Of a DNA stretch of 5,797 nucleotides, positions 1 through 5,797 are shown in pieces. Source of the stretch: Acidobacteriota bacterium (GTDB lineage Bacteria; Acidobacteriota; Terriglobia; Bryobacterales; Bryobacteraceae); NCBI GenBank assembly GCA_947505565.1, contig CANNLB010000216.1, positions 1 to 5,797 on the forward strand. Direction: 5' to 3'. The translations under genes were made by a program, and so were the position numbers. Position 1 is the first letter of the stretch, and every line of letters starts with the position of its first letter. Below the pieces are notes generated by a model. It did not search any database. It worked only from the letters and a program-made list of their open reading frames with translations, and was not told where the DNA came from.

Positions 1-146
1 TCCCGCTGTTTCAGATAGATCGAGTTTTCGGGCCATACGAGGTCGCCCGGCAACGCGGCAGTCACATCATCCTGACGAAGTCAGGTTCACCGGTGACGCT
101 ATCAATCCCCGATCACGACGACGTCGCCAGAGGGACTCTACGCTAG
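1..146 (+). CDS. HicA-like (YcfA family) toxin, 3' part, C-terminally short
   Basis: A plus-strand frame open from the window edge (first full codon at 3) to a TAG at 144-146 encodes 47 residues. They contain the HicA core: RQRGSHIILTK (about residues 16-26), with the Gly-Ser-His that carries the presumed catalytic histidine, followed by a beta-strand VTLSIPDHDD and the hallmark VARGTLR. HicA proteins are small dsRBD-fold mRNA interferases, usually paired with a HicB antitoxin. Family members normally continue after GTLR with a helix of roughly 15-20 residues (IIRQAGL-like). Here the frame stops at once, and neither other plus frame downstream restores that helix. The gene is convergent with the DUF1501 gene and overlaps its last codons (138-146). 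It may be a decayed remnant or a naturally short variant. The N-terminus, and any HicB partner, would lie left of the window. Family assignment is by motif recognition only. Confidence 0.68.
   Translation, partial: PLFQIDRVFGPYEVARQRGSHIILTKSGSPVTLSIPDHDDVARGTLR
61..97. other. Nested stem-loop between convergent 3' ends
   Basis: A perfect 6-bp stem (CCTGAC 71-76 with GTCAGG 80-85, 3-nt loop) lies inside an outer 5-bp stem (GTCAC 61-65 with GTGAC 93-97). It begins about 40 nt past the DUF1501 stop on the minus strand and sits inside the HicA-like frame on the plus strand. There is no T-run on either side, so it is not a standard intrinsic terminator. It could still stabilise the 3' end of the minus-strand operon transcript, or be a coincidence of coding sequence. 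Confidence 0.25.
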
Positions 147-1526
147 GATCGCCTGAATCGGTCCCGTGCCCTCTTCAATCATATGCAGCGGGCGGCCGTT
201 GACGACGACGCTCATGCGCTTGTAGTCCAGGCCCATCTGCTTTAGAACCGTGGCGTGGAGGTCCGTAACGTACTGGCGGTTCTCCACGGCTTTGTAGCCG
301 ATCTCATCGGTGGCGCCGTGGACCACGCCACCCTTCACGCCGCCGCCGGCCAGCCAGCAGGTGAAGCCCTGCGGGTTGTGGTCGCGGCCGACATTGTTCT
401 GCGAATAGGGCGTGCGGCCGAACTCGGTGGCCCAGACAATCATGGTGCTGTCGAACATGCCGCGCTGCTTCAGGTCGCGGATCAGTCCGGCGATCGGTTT
501 GTCGGTCTGGCGGGCGAGCGGGGCGTGGTCGGCCACATCGTCGTGGGAATCCCACTTGCCGTTGCCGCCGCCGGCGCCGCCGTGGCACACCTGAATGAAG
601 CGAACGCCGCGTTCGGCGAGCCGGCGAGCGAGCAGCATCTGACGGCCGAACTCGTCGGTTTCCGGTTCGTCGACGCCGTACATTTTGCGGACGTGCTCGG
701 GTTCACTTTTGAAGTCGACAAGCTCCGGGCCAGCCATTTGCAGCGTGCCGGCGAGTTCGTAGCCGCGAACACGGGCGACGACCTCGGCGTCGATCGCGTG
801 CTGCTCATGGAACTCGCGGTTCAGGCGCGCGAGCGTCTCCATCTGGCGGTCGCGTTCGGCGCGGCTGATGCCGGGCTGCAGCTTCAGGTTGGCCAGCGGC
901 GTTTCGCCGGCCTGGAACGGCGTGGCGCTCTCCTGGCCGCCGAGGTAGCCGCCGGTGAGTTGCGCCGGGGAGGAGGGCTTGCCCATGTTGACGAAGGTGG
1001 GCAGGTTTTTATTGGCCGAACCGAGGGCGTAGCTGGCCCAGGCGCCCATGGCGGGATGGTCGAAGATGCGGTTGCGATGGCTGGTGGACATCTCCCAGCA
1101 GGCGGGGAAGTGGCCCACTTCGTGGCAGTACATGGAGCGGACCAGCGCTATGTCATCAATGACGCCGCCGATGTGCGGGAACCACTCGCAAACCTGCGTG
1201 CCGGACTTGCCGTAGCGCGTCCAAACGCGGGGGCAGTGGAGCACGGGGCGGAGTTGCGGCTTGCCGTTGTTGGAGTTCATGGTCTCCAGCATTTTGCCGG
1301 CCCACTTGTTGTCCTTGGGGTCGAAGGTATCCATGGCGCTGACGCCGCCGCACATGAACAGGAAGATCACCGACTTCACCTTCGGGGGGAAGTGCGGCCC
1401 CTGGCCAGCGCGAAGAAACTTTTCGTCTTCGGCCCACAGGCAACTGAGTGCCGCGCCGGACATGCCGAACGACATGCGGCGGAGGAAGGAGCGGCGGAGC
1501 ACGGGGTTATTGGCGGAGGCGATCAT
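138..1526 (-). CDS. DUF1501 domain protein, Tat-exported, sulfatase/phosphatase-like
   Basis: This 462-residue protein belongs to the DUF1501 family (PF07394), related to the alkaline phosphatase/sulfatase superfamily and abundant in Planctomycetes and Solibacter-like Acidobacteria. The N-terminus carries a twin-arginine signal (RRSFLRR, residues 11-17) followed by a short apolar stretch (about 21-32), pointing to export of a folded, probably metal-bound enzyme. Family motifs appear in order: FLFMCGGVSAMDTFDPK (about 55-71), WDSHDD (325-330), ATEFGRTP (366-373), GRDHNPQGF (380-388), the Gly-rich AGGGVKGG (393-400) and TDLHAT (421-426). The acidic and His residues expected at the metal site look intact, and the C-terminus (IQAILA) ends as family members do. 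The ATG at 1526 is chosen because it places the Tat motif correctly; an upstream ATG at 1616 would add 30 unrelated residues. The ribosome-binding site is weak (GGGAAG, about 7 nt upstream). It is the last gene of the presumed operon. Substrate unknown; family call is firm. Confidence 0.93.
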   Translation of the reverse strand: MIASANNPVLRRSFLRRMSFGMSGAALSCLWAEDEKFLRAGQGPHFPPKVKSVIFLFMCGGVSAMDTFDPKDNKWAGKMLETMNSNNGKPQLRPVLHCPRVWTRYGKSGTQVCEWFPHIGGVIDDIALVRSMYCHEVGHFPACWEMSTSHRNRIFDHPAMGAWASYALGSANKNLPTFVNMGKPSSPAQLTGGYLGGQESATPFQAGETPLANLKLQPGISRAERDRQMETLARLNREFHEQHAIDAEVVARVRGYELAGTLQMAGPELVDFKSEPEHVRKMYGVDEPETDEFGRQMLLARRLAERGVRFIQVCHGGAGGGNGKWDSHDDVADHAPLARQTDKPIAGLIRDLKQRGMFDSTMIVWATEFGRTPYSQNNVGRDHNPQGFTCWLAGGGVKGGVVHGATDEIGYKAVENRQYVTDLHATVLKQMGLDYKRMSVVVNGRPLHMIEEGTGPIQAILA

Positions 1527-1527
1527 G
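1513..1527. repeat. 15-bp direct repeat, copy 1 (at DUF1501 start)
   Basis: The exact 15-mer GCGGAGGCGATCATG occurs here and again at 1749-1763. On the minus strand this copy contains the DUF1501 start codon and its first codons (Met-Ile-Ala-Ser). The two copies are 236 bp apart, start to start. The match ends cleanly on both sides. Confidence 0.8.
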
Positions 1528-1758
1528 CTTTGCTTCCCGGGGGGTGGTTCAGGGTTCGTACGTCTTGGGACACCGTCATCTGTAACCCGGCGCTTACAGC
1601 GGTCAACACGGAGCACGTCAGCGGGGACCTCGCTTGCAGCGTGTCCCGGCGGGAAGCGGGTTGCATGTCGAGCGCTCTGGCGGCGGCGGTTCCCAATGGA
1701 AGTGCCGTGGTTTGGGAGTCGCCGGCTCTGCAGTGAGCCTTGATTCTTGCGGAGGCGA
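1527..1758. other. 232-bp spacer between PSCyt2-PSD1 and DUF1501 genes
   Basis: The segment has no recognisable gene. A minus-strand frame of 79 codons (1762 to 1523) spans it exactly, starting in an ATGA at the PSCyt2-PSD1 stop and ending in an ATGA at the DUF1501 start. Its product (MIASARIKAHCRAG...) is low-complexity and matches no family I know, so it is treated as probably non-coding. The spacer is bounded by the 15-bp direct repeats, has G+C similar to its neighbours, and shows no terminal inverted repeats typical of an IS or MITE. It holds a weak promoter-like pair and a perfect dyad (1580-1599). An 8-bp inverted pair, GCTTCCCG (1532-1539) with CGGGAAGC (1650-1657), is also present, but its arms are far apart. 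Confidence 0.6.
1579..1606 (-). promoter_or_regulatory. Weak sigma70-like promoter with a dyad in its spacer
   Basis: On the minus strand, TTGACC (1606-1601, 5/6 to the -35 consensus) is followed after 16 nt by TACAGA (1584-1579, only 3/6 to the -10 consensus), about 50 nt upstream of the DUF1501 start. The spacer is almost filled by a perfect inverted repeat, CTGTAA-N8-TTACAG (1580-1599), whose position would suit a repressor or activator. The promoter match is poor and acidobacterial promoters are not well defined, so this is a candidate only. Confidence 0.22.
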
Positions 1759-1763
1759 TCATG
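1749..1763. repeat. 15-bp direct repeat, copy 2 (at PSCyt2-PSD1 stop)
   Basis: This is the second exact copy of GCGGAGGCGATCATG. On the minus strand it contains the TGA stop of the PSCyt2-PSD1 gene (1761-1759), overlapped by an ATG (1762-1760) in an ATGA arrangement. The downstream codons again read Met-Ile-Ala-Ser, as at the true DUF1501 start. Confidence 0.8.
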
Positions 1764-3855
1764 GCAGGAAGACGAACTCGCTGAGGTTTAGAAGCATCCA
1801 GGCGAAGCCGGTGAGCTGAGTTGGTTCCGCTTTTTGCAGATAGGACAGGGCGGCGTCGCGTTCGCTGGCCGATGGCGGGCGGCCCAGGGCGAGCTTGTAG
1901 CCGTAGTCGACCTTGGCGGCGGGGCTGGGTCCGGCTTCGCGGTAGAAACGTTCGGCGAGGTCGCGGGAGGCGCTTTGCGGCAGCGCGCCGTTTAACATGT
2001 AGAGCACTTGCGGGGCCGTGATGCTGCGTTCGCGGCGGGCGCAGGGGGCGTGGCCGTCCTCGCTGTCAAAGGTCGCTAGAAAGGAGGGCATCATGTTCAT
2101 GGACGAGTCCGAACCACGGCCCATGTAGATGCCGCGGCGGTTATCGCGCTTGTCAAAGTAACCGGTCATCTGGGCGCTCATCACACGGCGTTCGTTGATG
2201 TCTTCGGCGCGGAAGGACTGGCCGCCGATGGCGGTATCGAGCGTGCCGGCGGCGGCGAGCATGGAGTCGCGAATGGCCTCGGCTTCCAGGCGGCGGACGG
2301 GGAACTTCCAGAGGTGTTTGTTCCCCGGGTCGATCGGCTCGTTGTGGGATCGCAGCTCAGGTGTGGCGAGGGAGCTTTGTTGATAGAGGTCCGAGGTCAC
2401 GATGAGGCGGTGCATGGCTTTCATGCTGTACTTGCGAGCGGTGAACTCGCTGGCGAGCCAGTCGAGCAGTTCGGGATTCGTCGGCATCTGGCCAGTACGG
2501 CCGAAGTCGCTGGGAGTGGTGACAATGCCATCGCCGAAATGCCACTGCCAGAGGCGGTTAACGGCGACGCGGGCGAAGAGGGGATTATCGGGCGCGGTGA
2601 GCCAGCCGAGAAAAGCCTGGCGGCGGTCGCCTTTCATCTCCAGATCCTTTGGCGCGAAGGGGAAGCCGGGCTGGACTTCGACGCCCTTCTTGGCGCGGTC
2701 ACCGCCGATGTAGACGTGGCTTGTTCGGGCGGCCCGTTCGCCGTCGGCGCGCACGCTCCAGAAGGCGGGCAGCGTCGGCGGTTCGCGACGGAGTTCGGTC
2801 TGGCCGCGGCGAATCCACTCATACCGCACGGTTTCATCGGGCTTCATGACATCGCGGAACTTCCGGGCGTCCGGCGTCACCACGGTTTGGTACTGCTTGA
2901 CGACGGCTTGTTCGGCGGCTGTCCGCGCGGCTGGCTCCTTGCGGAAGACCGCGGCGACTTCGGGCGGCAGGAAGGTCATCCGCTCTTCGAAGATCTGCTT
3001 CTCGTAGGGCCGGGTGATGAAATCCAGGCGCGCCTGAATCGCGTCCTGGTCGGCGCGCCATTTGGCGAGCACGTCTTCGTGGCGGAGGATCTCGTCGGCG
3101 GTGGCGAGGTTGCGTTTGTCGGGGAGCAGCGGATCGAAGAGCGCCTTCATCGCATAGTAGTCGCGCTGCAGGATGGGGTCGTACATGTGGTCATGGCACT
3201 TGGCGCAGCCGGTGGTCATGGCCATGAAGGCGGCGGATACCTTTTCGACGGCGGCGAAGGCGACGTCTTCGGCGGGATCGACGGGGGAGTGGGCGGCGCG
3301 GGAGAGGAAGCCCGTCGCAAAGAAGTCGTCGGCGCGGCTGGAAAGGTCGCCAGCGATGTGGGCGCGCGTGAACTGGTCGTAGGGCAGGTCGCGATTGAGG
3401 GCGCGGATCACCCAGTCACGCCAGTGATGAATGCCGCGTTCGGCGAGCATGCCTTCATCGACGTCGGCATAGCCCAGAATGTCGAGCCAGTGGCGGGCGT
3501 AGCGGACTCCGTGCTGGGGATCGGCGAGCAGGCGGTCGACGACCTTGGTGTAAGCATCGGGAGCGTTGTCGGCGAGGAAGGCGTCGACTTCGGTCGGTGT
3601 GGGCGGAAGGCCGGTCAAATCGAGATGGACCCGGCGGAGGAGAGTGGCTTTGCCGGCGCGGGGAGCGGGCCGTAAGCCCTTCTGCGCGTGCTTGCGGGCC
3701 ATCAGCGCGTCAATGGGATTGCGGTCCTGGCCTTGGATGTCCGGGCGCACCACGGGACGCAGGGACCATAGCTGGGGCTTCGGCTTGGTCTCCTGCCCAC
3801 TTATGGCGAGCGCCGCGAGCAGCAGCGCCAGCGGAGCTATGCGCTTAGGACTCAT
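1759..3855 (-). CDS. PSCyt2-PSD1 (DUF1549/DUF1553) secreted haem-c protein
   Basis: This 698-residue protein begins with a Sec signal peptide (MSPKR then a Leu/Ala-rich core, cleavage near residue 20) with no lipobox Cys. A DUF1549/PSCyt2 domain (about 29-240) includes LWSLRPV, NPIDALMARK, RRVHLDLTGLPPTP and ARHWLDILGYAD. It ends with a single CXXCH haem-c motif, C217-A-K-C220-H221, in GCAKCHDHMYDPI. A variable linker rich in charged residues (about 250-395) leads to DUF1553/PSD1 (about 398-695): GWLTAPDNPLFARVAVNRLW, FGDGIVTTPSDFGRTG, then RRLEAEAIRD, RRGIYM and ARRERSITAPQVLYMLN. The N-terminal PSCyt1 cytochrome domain found in many planctomycete relatives is absent, so this is the short form. 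The start follows the upstream receptor stop by 3 nt with no Shine-Dalgarno sequence visible, suggesting coupled translation. The stop lies in an ATGA. The role is unproven; electron transfer or oxidative processing of a polymer is inferred from the haem motif and genome context. Family call is firm. Confidence 0.93.
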   Translation of the reverse strand: MSPKRIAPLALLLAALAISGQETKPKPQLWSLRPVVRPDIQGQDRNPIDALMARKHAQKGLRPAPRAGKATLLRRVHLDLTGLPPTPTEVDAFLADNAPDAYTKVVDRLLADPQHGVRYARHWLDILGYADVDEGMLAERGIHHWRDWVIRALNRDLPYDQFTRAHIAGDLSSRADDFFATGFLSRAAHSPVDPAEDVAFAAVEKVSAAFMAMTTGCAKCHDHMYDPILQRDYYAMKALFDPLLPDKRNLATADEILRHEDVLAKWRADQDAIQARLDFITRPYEKQIFEERMTFLPPEVAAVFRKEPAARTAAEQAVVKQYQTVVTPDARKFRDVMKPDETVRYEWIRRGQTELRREPPTLPAFWSVRADGERAARTSHVYIGGDRAKKGVEVQPGFPFAPKDLEMKGDRRQAFLGWLTAPDNPLFARVAVNRLWQWHFGDGIVTTPSDFGRTGQMPTNPELLDWLASEFTARKYSMKAMHRLIVTSDLYQQSSLATPELRSHNEPIDPGNKHLWKFPVRRLEAEAIRDSMLAAAGTLDTAIGGQSFRAEDINERRVMSAQMTGYFDKRDNRRGIYMGRGSDSSMNMMPSFLATFDSEDGHAPCARRERSITAPQVLYMLNGALPQSASRDLAERFYREAGPSPAAKVDYGYKLALGRPPSASERDAALSYLQKAEPTQLTGFAWMLLNLSEFVFLP

Positions 3856-3858
3856 ATA

Positions 3859-5797
3859 TTAAAAGCTTAACTTTAATCCGAGCTGGATGTTGCGCGGCTG
3901 GTTCGCCTGGCTGAGCAACTGCGTGTAGGTGGGACTGGTGATGCCGGTGTTCAAGCCGCCAAAATAGACGCGGTTGAAGGCGTTGATCATCTCCAGCCGG
4001 AACTGGAGCTTGACGCGTTCGCTGTAGACGGTGGTGTTCTTGATGAACCCCATGTCCCAGTTGTTGATCGCCGGGCCGCGCAGCCCGCTCCAGAAGTAGG
4101 GATTGCGCCGCGCGGTGAACGCCGGGAGCACGGTCATGGAGGCGCCGTTGAACCAGTTACCGATGGTGGGATTGTCGAGCTTCGGGCTGACTCCGGTGGC
4201 GATCGCCGCGGGGAGCGCCACGGCAGCGCCGGTCTGGTAGATGTACATGGCGCTCCACTGCCAGCCGCCGATCAGCTTGTTGACCGCGGTCATCCCCGAG
4301 GCCATCTTGCCCTTGCCAAACGGCAGTTCGTAGATGATGCCCGAGGAGAATCGATGGGGGTTATCGAACTGGCCGATCATTTTCGCTGGCGCCGGATCGC
4401 TCGGCTCGATGTACCGCAACCGTTCGATCTGCTTGGAGAAGGTGTAGGCAAACTGAATCATTGCCCCGCCCGCGAAGCGCTGGGTGCCGCTGATCTGCAG
4501 CGAATGGTAGTTGCTGGTGCCGCCGGGGGTCCGGTTCAGATTGATATTGCCGAAAGAGGGGTACGGGTTCAGCAACTGCGCCACGGTCACGGTTGACGTC
4601 GCCAGGGGGCTGGGCACTGGAATCAGGCCCAGGAAAGGATTTGGCACCCGCACGTTCAGCCGCGCGCCCAGGTTGTAGAAACCCTGATCGAAAGTTCCGC
4701 CGTTTCCGTTCCAGCCAGCGTTGATCACTTTGCCGGCGTCGCCGGCGCCCGTGCTGGTAATCAGATTCGGAGCGCGCTGACCAACGTAGTTCACCTCAAA
4801 CTGCAGGTTCCGCCGCACCTCGTGCTGGAATCCGAAACTCCACCGATCGCTGCGGAGGTTCTTCCGATCGTAGTCATAGGGCGACAGAGTCTGCCCGAGC
4901 AGTGTGCGCAGGCCGAGGCTGGAACCAGTCGGCTGCACGAGGCCATTCGGGAAGGGATTGCCAAGCGTGTCGGCGGGAGTGAGGCCTCCATCGAGGGTGG
5001 TGACCATGTCCGTCTGCGCGGAGAAGCCGGTGGCATTGACGAAGGGCTGCCACCAACCGGAATAGAAAATCCCAAAACCGGTGCGGATTACGGTGCGGGG
5101 GAGAACGCGATAGGCCAGACCGATGCGGGGCTGCCAGTTGGTCTTATCGGCGACGACGTTCCGCCGGTTGTCCTTGGTGGCGAAGAACAGCCCGCCGCGC
5201 ACGTTGAAGTTCGCCGGCGGGATCTCGGCTATCGGGTTGCGCGCGTAGGCGGCCTTGGCGGCCGCTTCAATAGGATTGGAGACGTTGAGGTTGAAGCCAA
5301 AATTGTTCTGGTCATATCGTTCGGTGATGCCGAGCATGAGGTCGTACCGGAGGCCGAGGTTCAGACTCAATTTGGAGGTGACCTTGTAGTCATCCTGGAA
5401 ATACCAGCCGTAAAAAGGGCTCTGCGGCGTGGTGGCGGCGCGGAGGTTCAGGAGGCCGCTAAGGGGAGTTCCCAACAGGAAACTGGCGATTCCATTGCCC
5501 AGATTGTTGCCGGGTGTGAACGCGCTGGGCTGGGTAAACGCGCGGTCAAAGTTATACTCCCCGCCCGGCCGCGCGGCGCCTTGTGAGTTGTTCTGCTTCA
5601 CCTGACTCTGGAAGCCAAACTTCATGTTGTGGCTGCCCCAGTTCTTCGACGCTCCGACGTTCACGGAGAAGGTGTTGGTGTGTTCGTACCAGCGACCCTC
5701 CGAGGCTCCGATGTAGTAGCTGTCGGCGATGTTGAAGCGCGGAAATATGTTCTGCTGCATCTGGCCCACGAGCGATTGAGGGATCCCGATGGTCGTT
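3859..5797 (-). CDS. Oar-like TonB-dependent receptor, C-terminal part (5' end outside)
   Basis: The frame runs in from the right edge without a start codon, giving 645 visible residues. A GTG at 5769 is internal, because coding sequence continues upstream (TTIGIPQSL before it). The visible part is outer-membrane beta-barrel: alternating aromatic/polar strands such as the one around FQDDYKVTSKLSLNLGLRYD (visible residues 133-152), NWQPRIGLAYR (220-230), FQHEVRRNLQFEVNYVG (323-339), HSLQISGTQRF (431-441) and FSSGIIYELPFGKGK (483-497). It ends LEMINAFNRVYFG (601-613) and QPRNIQLGLKLSF, with the terminal Phe recognised by the BAM machinery. This tail is typical of acidobacterial Oar-like receptors, which usually run to about 1,000-1,200 residues. 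The signal peptide, carboxypeptidase-regulatory-like domain and plug should therefore lie beyond the window. It is the first visible gene of the presumed operon and probably imports or binds a substrate handled by the two genes behind it; the ligand is unknown. Confidence 0.9.
   Translation of the reverse strand, partial: TTIGIPQSLVGQMQQNIFPRFNIADSYYIGASEGRWYEHTNTFSVNVGASKNWGSHNMKFGFQSQVKQNNSQGAARPGGEYNFDRAFTQPSAFTPGNNLGNGIASFLLGTPLSGLLNLRAATTPQSPFYGWYFQDDYKVTSKLSLNLGLRYDLMLGITERYDQNNFGFNLNVSNPIEAAAKAAYARNPIAEIPPANFNVRGGLFFATKDNRRNVVADKTNWQPRIGLAYRVLPRTVIRTGFGIFYSGWWQPFVNATGFSAQTDMVTTLDGGLTPADTLGNPFPNGLVQPTGSSLGLRTLLGQTLSPYDYDRKNLRSDRWSFGFQHEVRRNLQFEVNYVGQRAPNLITSTGAGDAGKVINAGWNGNGGTFDQGFYNLGARLNVRVPNPFLGLIPVPSPLATSTVTVAQLLNPYPSFGNINLNRTPGGTSNYHSLQISGTQRFAGGAMIQFAYTFSKQIERLRYIEPSDPAPAKMIGQFDNPHRFSSGIIYELPFGKGKMASGMTAVNKLIGGWQWSAMYIYQTGAAVALPAAIATGVSPKLDNPTIGNWFNGASMTVLPAFTARRNPYFWSGLRGPAINNWDMGFIKNTTVYSERVKLQFRLEMINAFNRVYFGGLNTGITSPTYTQLLSQANQPRNIQLGLKLSF

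Noticed and set aside
71..85. Intrinsic terminator for the minus-strand operon
   Set aside because: The stem is good but no U-tract follows on either strand, so it is listed only as a stem-loop.
87..96. Perfect 10-bp palindrome TCACCGGTGA as an operator
   Set aside because: It lies inside the HicA-like coding frame, and a 10-bp palindrome is not surprising in a window of this size.
1580..1599. LexA (SOS) box
   Set aside because: The CTGT and ACAG halves are 12 bp apart rather than the 8 bp of the E. coli-type site, and acidobacterial LexA sites are not known to me.
1527..1616. Upstream ATG extending DUF1501 by 30 residues
   Set aside because: The added residues are unlike the family and would bury the Tat signal, which needs to be near the N-terminus. 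The ATG at 1526 fits the signal.
255..1736. Long plus-strand open frame (493 codons) opposite DUF1501
   Set aside because: Its codons are exactly aligned with those of the DUF1501 gene on the other strand, the register that stays open in GC-rich genes. Its product is Ala/Gly/Val-rich with no known motif, while the minus strand carries clear family motifs.
1528..1748. Spacer as a classical IS or MITE
   Set aside because: The ends show no terminal inverted repeats and there is no transposase. Only the flanking 15-bp repeats support insertion.
2314..3675. Long plus-strand open frame (453 codons) opposite PSCyt2-PSD1
   Set aside because: It has the same codon-aligned antisense register and a low-complexity Gly/Ala/Val product; it is a shadow of the real gene.
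4822..5586. Plus-strand open frame (254 codons) opposite the receptor
   Set aside because: It is again codon-aligned antisense with no recognisable domain.
5767..5769. GTG as the start of the receptor
   Set aside because: The frame stays open upstream to the window edge, and the visible part lacks signal peptide and plug, so the true start is outside.

Overview
The window looks like a piece of an acidobacterial chromosome, most likely from the Bryobacterales / Candidatus Solibacter group. This rests on three things: high G+C (a little over 60% by eye), an Oar-type TonB-dependent receptor with the C-terminal signature common in Acidobacteria, and the pairing of a PSCyt2/PSD1 (DUF1549/DUF1553) protein with a DUF1501 protein, a set shared by Planctomycetes and Solibacter-like Acidobacteria. 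The taxonomic call is inference.

Layout. Three large genes lie on the minus strand and are read from right to left. First (5797 down to 3859) is the beta-barrel part of a TonB-dependent receptor whose N-terminus lies beyond the right edge. After only 3 nt comes a secreted PSCyt2-PSD1 protein of 698 residues with one CXXCH haem-c motif (3855 to 1759). After a 232-bp spacer comes a Tat-exported DUF1501 protein of 462 residues, from the alkaline phosphatase/sulfatase-like superfamily (1526 to 138). At the left edge, convergent on the plus strand, is the 3' part of a gene resembling HicA mRNA-interferase toxins (1 to 146). It overlaps the DUF1501 stop codon and ends about where the last helix of the family should begin.

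The three minus-strand genes probably form one operon for capture and periplasmic processing of an unknown substrate, possibly a glycan or another polymer: an outer-membrane receptor, a Sec-exported haem protein and a Tat-exported putative metal-dependent hydrolase. No protein of this kind has an assigned reaction that could be read from the sequence, so the substrate is unknown.

The most unusual local structure is the spacer between the PSCyt2-PSD1 and DUF1501 genes. It is bounded by two exact 15-bp direct repeats. Each copy contains an ATGA that joins a stop and a start codon. Removing one 236-bp unit would restore a direct 4-bp ATGA overlap between the two genes. This suggests that an ancestral tight junction was split by an insertion or segment gain, which may have brought in a promoter-like sequence and a perfect CTGTAA-N8-TTACAG dyad. 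No RNA genes, CRISPR arrays or recognisable insertion sequences were seen.
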